This document shows, piece after piece, positions 10,212 to 19,403 of a DNA stretch of 64,000 bases (its first letter is position 1; the number at the start of each line of letters is the position of its first letter). The position numbers and the translations under genes were made by a program. The stretch comes from Janibacter sp. DB-40 (GTDB taxonomy: Bacteria > Actinomycetota > Actinomycetes > Actinomycetales > Dermatophilaceae), in assembly GCF_029510815.1 (NCBI RefSeq), contig NZ_CP120360.1, forward strand, positions 2,356,001 to 2,420,000, given 5' to 3'. The notes beneath the pieces are model-generated. The model was not told where the DNA came from, made no database searches, and saw nothing but the letters and a program-made list of their open reading frames with translations.

Positions 10212-12835
10212 CGCGGCCTGACCGATGTCGCGAGTGCATCAGCCGCCTCGAGCGGGCCCGGCATGGCGAGCCGGCGGAACTCCCCCGCCGTTCGCTCGAG
10301 CAGTGTCGACACCGTTTCGTCCTCGTCGGTCCGGTGATCAGGTCCGAGGAGGGTGAGGGTGCGGGCAAGACCGAGGCGACTGAGTGCCGTGAACGGCCGT
10401 GCCCCGATCCGGACATTCATGGCGATGGCCTCGCGATAGTGCCCCAGCGCCTGCTCGGGCCGACCGGCGACGATGGCGTAGTCGGCCAGGGACCGCGCGA
10501 CGGCGCCATCGCTGAAGACCCCACCGGAGCCGTCTCCGCTGTACGCGTGCGCGAAGGGAAGGAACAACTCGTAGGCCGTCGCGCACACGTCCACGTCACC
10601 CAGCAGGACCGCGACGGCTGCGATCTGGCGGACGGTGCCGGCCCACCGGACGCCGACGGCGAGGGAGCGCGGCACGTGACGGAACTCCTCGAACTCCGCA
10701 CGCGCCCTGTCGAGGTCGCCGGCCAGCGCCGAGACCATGGGCAGCTGCACCCGCACCAGTGGCAGCGGCGGAGCGCGACGGATGACGTCGCGCCAACCAT
10801 CGGGCTCGTCGTCGAAGAGACCCCGCAGACGCATCATCTCGAACCGGAACGCATGGTCCATGGCGATCATGGACAGATCACCCATGCGTACAGCGATCTC
10901 ACGGGCGGCGTCGTTGCAAGCACCTGCCGCGGCGAAGTCGCCGTGCAGCGCCTCGCGAACAGCCAGGAAACGTAGATGATGCCACCGCGCCAGGACCGAG
11001 CCGCGCTCCCGAGCCACTCGATCGAGGTCACTCAGGCCCTCGTCGACCGCGCCCATGTCGCCGAGCTGGACGGCAGCATCGATGCGCCACAGATGCCCCC
11101 ACAGGGCGGCGATCGGCTGACCGGCAGCCGAGCCCAGCTGGGTCGCCCGCCGGCCCAGCTCGAGTCGTTCCCGCACCGTCTGCGGGATCGAGATCGTCAG
11201 GTGCCACGCCGCGATACACTCCAGGAGGGCGGCCGGGTCCCCGGACACCTCCGCCTCGGCCAGCGCGGCGGCAGCGAGAACGGCCGCCTCGGGCCCATCG
11301 CCGGTCTCTGCGGCCCCGATGGCGATCTGGGCGCGGAGGCGAGCGCGCGTCGCGTGGTCGCCGGGATCGACCAAGCTCAGCGCGCGGGCTGCGAGCCGCG
11401 GGATGATGCGGTTCGCGTCCGGGTCGCCCAGTCCGTGGACCACGAGTGCCGCCTGGGCCACGAGGTCTGCGCGGTGGCACCGCTCGGCCAGATCGGCAGC
11501 GTGCACACAGCAGTCGAGGCTCTCGCGCACGCGACTTGCGAGGTACAGGGCCTCGGCGCGACGAATCACCAGCCGGGCCCGCTCCTCGGCGTCGACTCCG
11601 CACGCCTCAGCAGCGGCCACGGCCAGGGCGGCGAAACCGGCCGCGTCGTCGAACGCAAGCACGGCACGTGCGTCATCATCGGCACGCTGGGCCCACCGCA
11701 TGGATCCGCGGGCCCCCTCCGACCCTCCGGCACGGTGCCAGTGGTGGGCGATGGAGCCAGCGGCGCTCTCAGGGCGATACTGCTCCAACACCTCGGCGGC
11801 AGGGCGGTGCAGGTCCCTGCGGCGACCAGCGGGGACTTCGCCGTACACCGCATCGCGGATCAACGCGTGCTGGAACCTCAGCTCGCCCGTGTCGTTCTCC
11901 TCGATCAGCAGTCGAGTGGCGACGGCATCGTCCAGTAGCGCCCGCACCGGGCCCACCGAGGCGGTGACCATGGCGGCCAACACATCCGGGGACACTCGTT
12001 CACCCAGGACCGCGGCGGCCTCGACGAGCTCGCGAGCATCCGGACCCAGCGGCGCGACCTTCGTTGCGACGATGCGCCGCAGATGGGGTCGTTCGCTCAT
12101 GAGTTGACCGAGGACTTCCCCACCACCACGCGACGTGTCCCGGCCAGCCAGCTCCTCGACGAGGAGGCGGATCAGCAGGGGATTGCCATTCGTGGCGTGC
12201 TCCAGCATCTTCGCGAGCTCCACCAGTCCGACATCGCCTCCCGACAGGTGGGCCAGCCACCTGACGATCTCATCGGTGGCCAAGCCGGCCAGCACGATCG
12301 ACGATGCCGAGTCGCCGCGCGCGAGATCCGGCCCGGCGTCGGCGAAGGGACCGTGAACCCCGTCGCGACCGGTCACCACGACCATGATCCGGCTCTGGTG
12401 GAGCTCCGCGCACAGGTGCCGCAGCAACAGCAGCGACGTCCGATCGGCCCAGTGCATGTCCTCGAGAACCACCAGCAACCCGCCGTCGTCCGCGCGAGCG
12501 CGCAGCAGGTCACAGATCGCGACGAAGAGCCGAAACCGTGCGGCACTCTCGGGTTCGCTGCCGTCAGAGGATGGCAGGGACCTCGTCTCGGGCCACTCCC
12601 GCATCGCTCGCAACCACGGCCACAGCGGAGGCGCGCCGGGATCATCGATGGCGTAGCCGGTCGCTACGCCCATGCGGGCGCCACGGGCCGATTCCACCGC
12701 GGCATCGGCCAGCCGCGTCTTGCCGATGCCCGCCGGCCCGGTCACCAGCAGGAGTCGGCCACGACCCGCTCGGGCCTCCACGAGCGCACGCTCGACCTTC
12801 GCGAGCTCGGCGGTCCGTCCCACGACACCGGTCAC
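10202..12835 (-). CDS. MalT/LAL-like ATP-dependent regulator lacking its in-frame HTH
   Basis: 877 residues. The N-terminal AAA/NACHT-like domain has Walker A TGPAGIGKTRL near residue 33 and Walker B LLVVLEDMHWAD near 120. About 500 Ala-rich helical residues follow, in the pattern of the TPR-like sensor domain of large LuxR regulators. The protein ends at 10202, exactly where the family's C-terminal LuxR HTH should begin; that HTH is intact just beyond, in another frame. GTG 12835 follows a GATACT element by six bases, suggesting a leaderless message. As read, the protein would bind ATP but not DNA. It diverges from a YceI gene. Confidence 0.85.
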   Translation of the reverse strand: MTGVVGRTAELAKVERALVEARAGRGRLLLVTGPAGIGKTRLADAAVESARGARMGVATGYAIDDPGAPPLWPWLRAMREWPETRSLPSSDGSEPESAARFRLFVAICDLLRARADDGGLLVVLEDMHWADRTSLLLLRHLCAELHQSRIMVVVTGRDGVHGPFADAGPDLARGDSASSIVLAGLATDEIVRWLAHLSGGDVGLVELAKMLEHATNGNPLLIRLLVEELAGRDTSRGGGEVLGQLMSERPHLRRIVATKVAPLGPDARELVEAAAVLGERVSPDVLAAMVTASVGPVRALLDDAVATRLLIEENDTGELRFQHALIRDAVYGEVPAGRRRDLHRPAAEVLEQYRPESAAGSIAHHWHRAGGSEGARGSMRWAQRADDDARAVLAFDDAAGFAALAVAAAEACGVDAEERARLVIRRAEALYLASRVRESLDCCVHAADLAERCHRADLVAQAALVVHGLGDPDANRIIPRLAARALSLVDPGDHATRARLRAQIAIGAAETGDGPEAAVLAAAALAEAEVSGDPAALLECIAAWHLTISIPQTVRERLELGRRATQLGSAAGQPIAALWGHLWRIDAAVQLGDMGAVDEGLSDLDRVARERGSVLARWHHLRFLAVREALHGDFAAAGACNDAAREIAVRMGDLSMIAMDHAFRFEMMRLRGLFDDEPDGWRDVIRRAPPLPLVRVQLPMVSALAGDLDRARAEFEEFRHVPRSLAVGVRWAGTVRQIAAVAVLLGDVDVCATAYELFLPFAHAYSGDGSGGVFSDGAVARSLADYAIVAGRPEQALGHYREAIAMNVRIGARPFTALSRLGLARTLTLLGPDHRTDEDETVSTLLERTAGEFRRLAMPGPLEAADALATSVRPRDR

Positions 12836-12841
12836 TCCCTC

Positions 12842-12847
12842 AGTATC
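12842..12847 (-). promoter_or_regulatory. -10 element of the MalT-like gene
   Basis: GATACT on the minus strand ends six bases before GTG 12835. The GAGGGA between them is too close to the start to serve as a ribosome site. A leaderless transcript is predicted. Confidence 0.4.
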
Positions 12848-12946
12848 CGCCCGACGGGGTCAGTGCCGGAATCAGTGGACGCACTGATGCGCTTCGCCCC
12901 GAGGCCCCCGAGTCTGGAGGGACACCTCATCCCCCGGGAGCACACC

Positions 12947-13510
12947 ATGGACGCGAACACCATCACCCTCGCCGCCGGCCGGTGGCACCTCCTCAGCTCC
13001 TTGACCAGCGTCGGTTTCGCCGTGCGCAACTTCGGGTTCAGGACCGTGCTCGGCCAGTTCCCCCTGCGCGAGGCCTGGTTCGAGGTCGAGGCCGACGGTC
13101 GGCCGGCACGGGTCCACGCCACACTCGACGTCGCCGGCGTCGACACCGGCAACGAGCGCCGCGATCTGGACCTTCGACAGCCGCGCCTGCTGGACGCCGC
13201 GGCGCACCCCGCCCTGACATTCCACGGCGGACCGGCTCACCCCATCGGCGCCAACCGGTGGGACGTTCCGGGACGCCTGCACGGACACGGCACCACCACC
13301 GACCTGGTCATCAACGTGGAGTCGCTGCGCACCGCAGCGGACCACATCACGGTGCTCGCGAGCGCGCAGCTCGATCGTCGGGCACTGGGCGTCAGAGCCC
13401 CCCGCCTGCTGATCGGCCACCGGGTCACGGTGAGCATCCACGCGGCCTTCGCGGTCCCCGTCACGTCCTGGCTCGACGGCGTGCGCACGCTCGAGCACGG
13501 ACGGTGGTGA
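12947..13510 (+). CDS. YceI-family lipocalin-like protein
   Basis: 187 residues with the YceI pattern: an opening GRWHLLSSLTSVGFAVRNFG (the family's W.....S.v.F.vkh.g), then DLDLRQPRLLDAAAHPALTF matching the usual R..hLrs.dFfD...fP.itF segment. The protein should form a hydrophobic barrel that in characterised members binds polyisoprenoids. No signal peptide is seen, so it is probably cytoplasmic. ATG 12947 is chosen for its GGGAG ribosome site; the open frame extending upstream is antisense to the regulator gene. It may be the regulator's target, as the two diverge, but no operator is obvious. Confidence 0.82.
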   Translation: MDANTITLAAGRWHLLSSLTSVGFAVRNFGFRTVLGQFPLREAWFEVEADGRPARVHATLDVAGVDTGNERRDLDLRQPRLLDAAAHPALTFHGGPAHPIGANRWDVPGRLHGHGTTTDLVINVESLRTAADHITVLASAQLDRRALGVRAPRLLIGHRVTVSIHAAFAVPVTSWLDGVRTLEHGRW

Positions 13511-13565
13511 CACCACGGGGAGGGTGCGCTCGGGGCGCTGCACGAGGGTCCGGCAGACTGTCGCC

Positions 13566-14474
13566 ATGACCCACACCCCTCGCTTCGCCTCCGTCGACGA
13601 CGTCCGTGAGCGCCTGGCCGCCCACGGTTACCTCGCCTCGGACGCGATCGCGACGACGGTCTTCCTCGCCGACCAATTGGGCAAGCCGCTGCTCGTCGAG
13701 GGGCCCGCTGGTGTCGGCAAGACCGCCCTGTCGGCTGCGGTCGCCGCCGCCACTCAGGGTCAGCTCGTGCGTCTGCAGTGCTACGAGGGCGTCGACGAGG
13801 CCAGGGCGCTGTACGAGTGGAACCACGCGAAGCAGCTGCTGAGGATCACGGCCGCGGGTGCGCACCACGACGCGAAGGGTGCGGACGAGGCCGACTGGTC
13901 CTCGGTCAAGGAGGACATCTTCACCGACGAGTTCCTCCTCTCCCGACCCCTGCTCACCGCCATCCGCAACGAGCACCCGACCGTGCTGCTCATCGACGAG
14001 CTGGACAAGGCCGACGTCGAGATCGAGGGGCTGCTGCTCGAGGTGCTCTCCGACTTCCAGGTGACCGTGCCCGAGCTCGGGACGATCCGGGCGCGGCAGA
14101 CCCCCTTCGTCGTCCTGACCTCCAACGCCACCCGGGAGCTGTCCGAGGCCCTGCGGCGTCGCTGCCTGTACCTGCACATCGACTACCCGGAGGCCGAGCT
14201 CGAGCGGCGGATCGTCGCACTGACCGTGCCGGACCTCGACGCGACACTCGGTGACTCGATCGTCCGGCTCGTCGGTGCCCTCCGGGAGATGCGGTTGCGC
14301 AAGTCCCCCTCCGTCGCAGAGACCATCGACTGGGCGCGCACCCTGCTCAGCCTCGGGGCCTCCGGCGATCTCGACCCGGAGCTCGTGCGCTCGACCCTGG
14401 GCGTCGTGCTCAAGCACCAGGAGGACATCGAGCTCGCCGCGCACACGCTGGACCTGGACCGTGCCCTCGCCTGA
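13566..14474 (+). CDS. MoxR-type AAA+ ATPase
   Basis: 302 residues. Walker A GPAGVGKTAL lies near residue 40, Walker B VLLIDELDKAD near 142 and sensor 1 VLTSNATRELSE near 183, then an Arg-finger-like LRRRCLYLHIDYP. This is the MoxR branch, whose members remodel or insert cofactors into partner enzymes together with a vWA protein. That partner is encoded directly downstream with a 14-base overlap. ATG 13566 follows a CAGACT element by six bases with no ribosome site. No carbon-monoxide dehydrogenase or other target enzyme is in view, so its client is unknown. Confidence 0.9.
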   Translation: MTHTPRFASVDDVRERLAAHGYLASDAIATTVFLADQLGKPLLVEGPAGVGKTALSAAVAAATQGQLVRLQCYEGVDEARALYEWNHAKQLLRITAAGAHHDAKGADEADWSSVKEDIFTDEFLLSRPLLTAIRNEHPTVLLIDELDKADVEIEGLLLEVLSDFQVTVPELGTIRARQTPFVVLTSNATRELSEALRRRCLYLHIDYPEAELERRIVALTVPDLDATLGDSIVRLVGALREMRLRKSPSVAETIDWARTLLSLGASGDLDPELVRSTLGVVLKHQEDIELAAHTLDLDRALA

Positions 14475-15939
14475 TCCCCTGGGCACGCGCCTCGTCGACC
14501 TCGGCCGGGCGTTGCGCCGGCACGGGGTCAAGGTGGGCACCTCCGAGATCACCGACGCCGCGGCCGCGGCGCGGGTGCTCGGCGTGGACGACCGCGAGCG
14601 CCTGCGTGCCGGGACGGCGGCGGCGATGATGCGCCGCTCCTCCGACCGGGAGCTCTTCGACCAGCTCTTCGACATCCACTTCCCTGCCGCCGTCGGGCAG
14701 CGCACCGGCGAGGACGACGCCCCCGCCCCCACCGACTCCGCGGGCGCGCGCGAGCGGGCCGCGGCGATCCGCGACGAGCTGGTCGAGGCCCTCGCGCACG
14801 CCGACGACGCCGCGCTCGACCGGCTCGCCGCACGCGCACTGGCCGAGCTCGGCCGCCTGTCCAACGAGGCGAGCACCGGCGGGTGGTCGGCGCACCAGGC
14901 GATCGAGCGCCTCGCACCCCAGACCGCGATCGCAGCGGCGTTGCAGCGAGCACGCGACGCCGGGGACGTCACCGGCGGTTCCGGTGAGGGCTCAGGGGGA
15001 TCAGGGTCGGGATCCGGCGGGGCGTCCGGTGGGGGCGGCGCCGGCGAAGGGAGCCCCACCCGCTTCAGCGACCGGTTCGACCGGGACGAGATCCGCTCCC
15101 GCGTCGGCCACTTCCGCCGTCGCGTCGAGACCGAGGCCGCCCGGCGCAACGCCGAGGTCCGCGGTCGCGATCGCATCTCGCGCTACGGGGTCCGGAACCC
15201 GTTGGAGCGCAAGGACTTCCTGCTCACCGGCACCACGGAGGCGGCAGAGCTGCAGGCCGCGATCGGTCCGCTCTCGCGCAAGCTCGCGGCCAAGCTCGCC
15301 GCCCGGCAACGGCGGCACGCCCGCGGAGCGATCGACATCCGTCGCACCCTGCGCGCAGCGATGTCAACTGGTGGTGTCCCCATCCGTCCCACGCACCGTC
15401 GTCGGCACCGCAGCCGGGCCGACATCGTCCTGCTGTGCGACATGTCCGGCTCCGTCGCGGGGTTCTCCCGGTTCACGATGATGCTGCTGCAGTCCCTGGC
15501 CGGTGTCTTCCGCCGGGTGCGGTTCATCGGCTTCGTCAACGTGTGCGACGACATCACCGAGCTGGTCCGGGACAGCCGGGTGGGCGAGGACATCCGCGAG
15601 CGCGTCTCGCGCGAGGCGACGATGACCCGGTGGCACGGGTCGAGCGACTACGGCGCCGCCTTCGAGGACGCCGTCGAGCACCACATCGACGCCATCGGGC
15701 CGCGCTCGACCCTGCTCGTGCTCGGCGATGCCCGTACCAACGGCACCGACCCGAAGGTCGACGCCCTGCGTGAGCTCGTCACCCGCGCGAAGCACGCCGT
15801 CTGGCTCAACCCCGAGCCCGCCGGCCAGTGGGACACCGGCGACTCCGTGGCCGGGAGGTACGCCGAGGTCATCGACATGCACGAGGTGCGCAACATCGAC
15901 CAGTTGCGGCAGTTCGTCTCCCGGCTGCCGGTGAGCTGA
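14461..15939 (+). CDS. CoxE-like vWA protein, partner of the MoxR ATPase
   Basis: 492 residues from GTG 14461, which overlaps the MoxR gene by 14 bases. A helical N-terminal half contains RLVDLGRALRRHGVKVGTSE, the usual CoxE opening. A very flexible Gly/Ser run (about 178-200) follows, then a basic stretch and a C-terminal vWA domain with MIDAS DMSGSVAGFS and the later LVLGDARTNG. The MoxR-CoxE pairing is well established as a chaperone-like module; the protein is cytoplasmic. Its neighbours do not reveal the client. Confidence 0.88.
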   Translation: MPSPDPLGTRLVDLGRALRRHGVKVGTSEITDAAAAARVLGVDDRERLRAGTAAAMMRRSSDRELFDQLFDIHFPAAVGQRTGEDDAPAPTDSAGARERAAAIRDELVEALAHADDAALDRLAARALAELGRLSNEASTGGWSAHQAIERLAPQTAIAAALQRARDAGDVTGGSGEGSGGSGSGSGGASGGGGAGEGSPTRFSDRFDRDEIRSRVGHFRRRVETEAARRNAEVRGRDRISRYGVRNPLERKDFLLTGTTEAAELQAAIGPLSRKLAAKLAARQRRHARGAIDIRRTLRAAMSTGGVPIRPTHRRRHRSRADIVLLCDMSGSVAGFSRFTMMLLQSLAGVFRRVRFIGFVNVCDDITELVRDSRVGEDIRERVSREATMTRWHGSSDYGAAFEDAVEHHIDAIGPRSTLLVLGDARTNGTDPKVDALRELVTRAKHAVWLNPEPAGQWDTGDSVAGRYAEVIDMHEVRNIDQLRQFVSRLPVS

Positions 15940-15972
15940 CGCCCCCTTCGTCCCTCCGCCACACGACCGGAT

Positions 15973-15990
15973 CTCCAGAGGAACTCCAGA
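15973..15990 (+). promoter_or_regulatory. 11-bp-spaced direct repeats upstream of the response-regulator gene
   Basis: CTCCAGA occurs at 15973-15979 and again at 15984-15990, exactly one helical turn (11 bp) apart. Tandem repeats with this period are how OmpR/PhoB-family regulators bind. The site ends about 33 bases upstream of the -10 TAGCCT of the response-regulator gene, a position suited to autoregulation. Confidence 0.5.
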
Positions 15991-16022
15991 CGTCGTCCCG
16001 CCGATCCCCCGGTCGACCTCCA

Positions 16023-16028
16023 TAGCCT
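16023..16028 (+). promoter_or_regulatory. -10 element, leaderless start of the response-regulator gene
   Basis: TAGCCT ends six bases before ATG 16035 and no ribosome site lies between, so transcription probably begins at the start codon. Confidence 0.5.
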
Positions 16029-16034
16029 GAGTGC

Positions 16035-16739
16035 ATGACCGGCACCGCACCCCCACGCCTGCTCGTCGTCGAGGACGACCCGACGATCAACGAGGCGCTC
16101 ACCGACCGCTTCGAGGCGGAGGGTTTCGCGGTGGTGCGGGCGTACGACGGCCCGGGAGCGGTCGCCGCGTACGAGGAGCACTCCCCCGACCTCGTCGTCC
16201 TCGACCTGATGCTGCCGGGATTCGACGGGCTCGAGGTCTGCCGACGCATCCAGGCCGACCGCCCGGTGCCCGTCCTCATGCTCACCGCACGCGACGAGGA
16301 GAGCGACATCATCGTCGGTCTCGGGGTCGGGGCCGACGACTACCTGACCAAGCCCTTCCGGATGCGCGAGGTCGTCGCCCGGGTCCGGGCGCTGCTGCGT
16401 CGGGTCGAGCGCGCCGCCGAGCTGCAGCGCGAGGGCGAGGGCCTCGAGCAGACCCTCCGGCACCACGGTCTCGTCCTGGACGCCCGCACCCGCAGGTGCA
16501 CCGTCGACGGGGATCCGGTGCACCTGACGCCGACCGAGTTCGACGTCCTCGTGCTGCTCGCCCGCGAGCCCGGGGCGGTGCTGCACCGCGAGCACATCGC
16601 CACCGAGCTGTGGGGGTGGGACGACTCCAGCCGCACGCTCGACACCCACGTGAAGTCCCTGCGCGCCAAGGTCGGGCACACCCGCATCCGCACGGTGCAC
16701 GGCATCGGCTACGCCCTCGACGACGGGGTGGCGCAGTGA
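16035..16739 (+). CDS. OmpR-family response regulator
   Basis: 234 residues. The receiver domain (about 8-120) has the acidic pair ED, phospho-acceptor Asp in VVLDLMLPGFDG (about residue 56), switch Thr in MLTARDEES and Lys in DDYLTKPF. A winged-helix domain (about 140-232) has LTPTEFDVLVLLAREPGAVL and RTLDTHVKSLRAKVG. The gene overlaps the sensor kinase gene (GTGA) and is preceded by 11-bp-spaced direct repeats that it may bind. The signal is unknown; the DUF4173-type membrane protein in the same operon may be part of the pathway. Confidence 0.93.
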   Translation: MTGTAPPRLLVVEDDPTINEALTDRFEAEGFAVVRAYDGPGAVAAYEEHSPDLVVLDLMLPGFDGLEVCRRIQADRPVPVLMLTARDEESDIIVGLGVGADDYLTKPFRMREVVARVRALLRRVERAAELQREGEGLEQTLRHHGLVLDARTRRCTVDGDPVHLTPTEFDVLVLLAREPGAVLHREHIATELWGWDDSSRTLDTHVKSLRAKVGHTRIRTVHGIGYALDDGVAQ

Positions 16740-17821
16740 GCGGCACCGAGCCCCTCGTCGGCCTGGCCTCGATCCGCGCCCGGCTGGCCGTCCTCGTCGG
16801 CGCGAGCGTCCTCGTCGCCGCGGTGGTCGGGGCCGTCGGCACGGATGCGGGCGTCCCCCTCTGGCTCGCCCTGCCCGCGACGATCGCCCTCGCGCTCGTG
16901 GTCACCCAGTGGCTCGCGAGGGGGATGACGACGCCCCTGCGCCAGATGACCGAGGCGGCCGAGCGGATGGCCCGCGGTGACTACGGCGCCCGGATCACGA
17001 CGACGGGCAGCGACGAGGTCGCCACCCTCGCACGAGCCTTCGCGACGATGGCCCGCGACCTGGAGCAGGCGGAGGAGCACCGGCGCAGGCTCGTCGCCAC
17101 CGTCGCGCACGAGCTGCGCACCCCCCTGAGCGCCCAGCGGGCCCTCCTGGAGAACCTCGTCGACGGGGTCACCGCACCGAGCGACGCCTCGCTCGGCAAG
17201 GCACTCACCCAGTCCGAGCGGCTCAGCTCCCTCGTCGCCGACCTGCTGGACCTCTCCCGACCCGACGGCGGCGTCCCCCTCTCCCCCAGCCGGGTCGTCG
17301 TCGCCGACCTCGTCGAGTCCGCCGTGGGCGAGGCGTCCCTCCAGAGCCGCGAGGTCACCCTCGTCACCGACGTGCAGCCGGCCGACCTCACCGTCACCGG
17401 CGACCGCGCCCGCCTGGCCCAGGTCACCGCCAACCTCCTCGACAACGCCGTGCGCCACAGCCCGCCGGGCGGCACCGTCTCGGTCATTGCCCGCCGCGAC
17501 GACGACCAGTGGTCGCTCACCGTCACCGACGAGGGGCCGGGGTTGTCACCGCAGCGGGCCGCCCGCCTCTTCCACCGCTTCGGTCCCGGCGGGGACGAAG
17601 GGGGTGGCACCGGCCTCGGTCTGGCCATCGCCGCGTGGGTCGCCGACATGCACGGCGGCGCGATCCGCGCCCTCACCTCGGGCGACCCCGGGGCACGGCT
17701 GCGCATGACGCTGCCCCTCGAGCCGCACGGACCGAACGACTCCTCGTGGCCGATGGCCACCTCCCCGCACCAGCAGCCCCTCCCCCATCGCCCACCCCGA
17801 CCCACCCGGAGCCCACCATGA
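16736..17821 (+). CDS. Sensor histidine kinase
   Basis: 361 residues from GTG 16736. Two closely spaced membrane helices (about 15-60) with almost no external loop suggest an intramembrane or cytoplasmic signal. A HAMP domain follows ([20 protein letters not shown]), then the dimerisation His in [10 protein letters not shown] (about H124). The ATPase domain has N-box [15 protein letters not shown]1 DEGPGL and G2 GTGLGLAI. The last 25 residues are Pro/His-rich and probably disordered. Both ends overlap neighbours by four bases (GTGA and ATGA), so regulator, kinase and the following membrane protein form one operon. Confidence 0.93.
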   Translation: MSGTEPLVGLASIRARLAVLVGASVLVAAVVGAVGTDAGVPLWLALPATIALALVVTQWLARGMTTPLRQMTEAAERMARGDYGARITTTGSDEVATLARAFATMARDLEQAEEHRRRLVATVAHELRTPLSAQRALLENLVDGVTAPSDASLGKALTQSERLSSLVADLLDLSRPDGGVPLSPSRVVVADLVESAVGEASLQSREVTLVTDVQPADLTVTGDRARLAQVTANLLDNAVRHSPPGGTVSVIARRDDDQWSLTVTDEGPGLSPQRAARLFHRFGPGGDEGGGTGLGLAIAAWVADMHGGAIRALTSGDPGARLRMTLPLEPHGPNDSSWPMATSPHQQPLPHRPPRPTRSPP

Positions 17822-19305
17822 CCACGCCAACGGCGCCCACCACCACCGCTGCGGAGACGCCCCCTTCGTCCCTGATCGCACGGTGGTGGCCCGAGCGGGT
17901 CACGGCTGCCCGGCCGGACCTGCTCCTGGCCGCCCTCGGCGTCGGGGTCGTTGCAGCGATCCTGCTGCCGGACAACGCGATCGGACTCGGGCTCCTCATC
18001 GTGCTCACCTGCGGCGGCCTCGCGATCTGGCTTGCCTCGCCCCGCCGCACTGCGCCGTGGTCGTGGGTCGCGGCAGGGCTGTCCCTGCCGCTCGCCGCGA
18101 CGACGGTGCTCCGCGACAACCCGGGTTTCACCTTCATCGCCGTCGCAGTCGCCGGCGCCCTCGGCGCGACCTCGTGCACCGGCGCCCGCACCCTCCCGGG
18201 GATCGTGGCCGCGGTCGCGGCCTGGCCGTTCTCGGCGCTGCGGGGCCTCCCCCTGCTCGACCGGACCATCAAGGCCATGGCCCGGCAGGGCAGGACCTGG
18301 TCGGTGCTGCGGACCGCCGCCGTGAGTCTCGTGCTGCTCCTCGTCTTCGGGGGTCTGCTCGCCTCGGCCGACGCCGTCCTCGGGTCGTGGGCGTCGAGGC
18401 TCGTACCCGAGCTGAGCGACATGGTCGTCTTCCGGACCTTCACCCTCGTCTTCTTCACCGGCATCACCCTCACCGGGCTCTACCTGGCCATCAATCCGCC
18501 CCACGTCGACCGCATCCGTGGTGGCTCGCCGCGGATCCCGATGTGGGAGTGGGCGGTCCCCCTGGGCGTCGTCATCGCGATCTTCGTCGCCTTCATCGCA
18601 GCGCAGGCAGCCGCCATGTTCGGCGGGCACGACTACGTCCTGCGCACCACCGGAGTCACCTACGCGGAGTCCGCCAGGGAGGGCTTCGGCCAGCTGACGG
18701 TCGCCACTGCCCTGGTCCTGCTCCTGGTCGCCGGGGTGCGTGCCCGGGGCCGGGCCGACAGCGACCGGGAGCGCCGGGTGATGACGGTGATGAACGCCGC
18801 CCTGTGCCTCCTCACCCTCGTCGTCGTCGCCTCGGCCCTGCGACGCATGGCCCTGTACCAGGAGGCCTTCGGCTACACGGTCCTGCGCGTGAGCGTCGAC
18901 CTCTTCGAGATCTGGCTCGGCGTCGTCGTGCTCGCCGTCCTCGTCTCCCTGTTCACCCCGACCCGGCGCTGGCTCGGCCGCACCGTGCTCGTCAGCGCGG
19001 CACTCGTGACGATCATCTGGTCCGTGGGCAACACGAGCGCCTGGGTCGCCGAGCGCAACATCGACCGGTGGGAGGCGACCGGGTCGCTCGACGAGCGCTA
19101 CCTGGCGCGGCTCCCGGCCGATGCGGCGCCGGCCATCCACGAGAGCGCGCTGCCGAGGGAGGTCAAGGCGTGCATCCTCCGTGCCTCCCCCTCCCCGGAC
19201 GCGTCCGACGACGGGCTGCCGGGGTGGAACCTCGCCCGGGAGCGCGCCGCGGACATCCGGGCGCAATACCCGGCGCCGAGGACCTGCACCCTCTCGACCG
19301 ACTGA
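17818..19305 (+). CDS. DUF4173/DUF4153-type polytopic membrane protein
   Basis: 495 residues with about ten hydrophobic helices from residue 30 to 400 and a soluble C-terminal tail. Motifs such as [15 protein letters not shown] and the paired Arg segment [20 protein letters not shown] resemble the DUF4173/DUF4153 family, whose function is not established. ATG 17818 overlaps the kinase stop (ATGA). Its place as third gene of a two-component operon suggests it is a signalling partner or the regulated output. Confidence 0.75.
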   Translation: MTTPTAPTTTAAETPPSSLIARWWPERVTAARPDLLLAALGVGVVAAILLPDNAIGLGLLIVLTCGGLAIWLASPRRTAPWSWVAAGLSLPLAATTVLRDNPGFTFIAVAVAGALGATSCTGARTLPGIVAAVAAWPFSALRGLPLLDRTIKAMARQGRTWSVLRTAAVSLVLLLVFGGLLASADAVLGSWASRLVPELSDMVVFRTFTLVFFTGITLTGLYLAINPPHVDRIRGGSPRIPMWEWAVPLGVVIAIFVAFIAAQAAAMFGGHDYVLRTTGVTYAESAREGFGQLTVATALVLLLVAGVRARGRADSDRERRVMTVMNAALCLLTLVVVASALRRMALYQEAFGYTVLRVSVDLFEIWLGVVVLAVLVSLFTPTRRWLGRTVLVSAALVTIIWSVGNTSAWVAERNIDRWEATGSLDERYLARLPADAAPAIHESALPREVKACILRASPSPDASDDGLPGWNLARERAADIRAQYPAPRTCTLSTD

Positions 19306-19390
19306 GTCGGCAGCACTTCGTATCGGGGGAACTGGCCACGGAGGCGGGGATCACGATGCGGGCCGTGCCTCGCCTCGTCCGGGCACGCAG

Positions 19391-19396
19391 TAGTCT
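19391..19396 (+). promoter_or_regulatory. -10 element, leaderless start of the biotin carboxylase gene
   Basis: TAGTCT ends seven bases before ATG 19404, with only GCGCCCC between and no ribosome site; a leaderless transcript is predicted. Confidence 0.5.
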
Positions 19397-19403
19397 GCGC
19401 CCC

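Noticed and set aside
14980..15055. Gly/Ser-coding repeat in the CoxE-like gene considered as a CRISPR-like or tandem repeat
   Set aside because: Irregular codon-level repetition encoding a flexible linker; no fixed repeat or spacer lengths.
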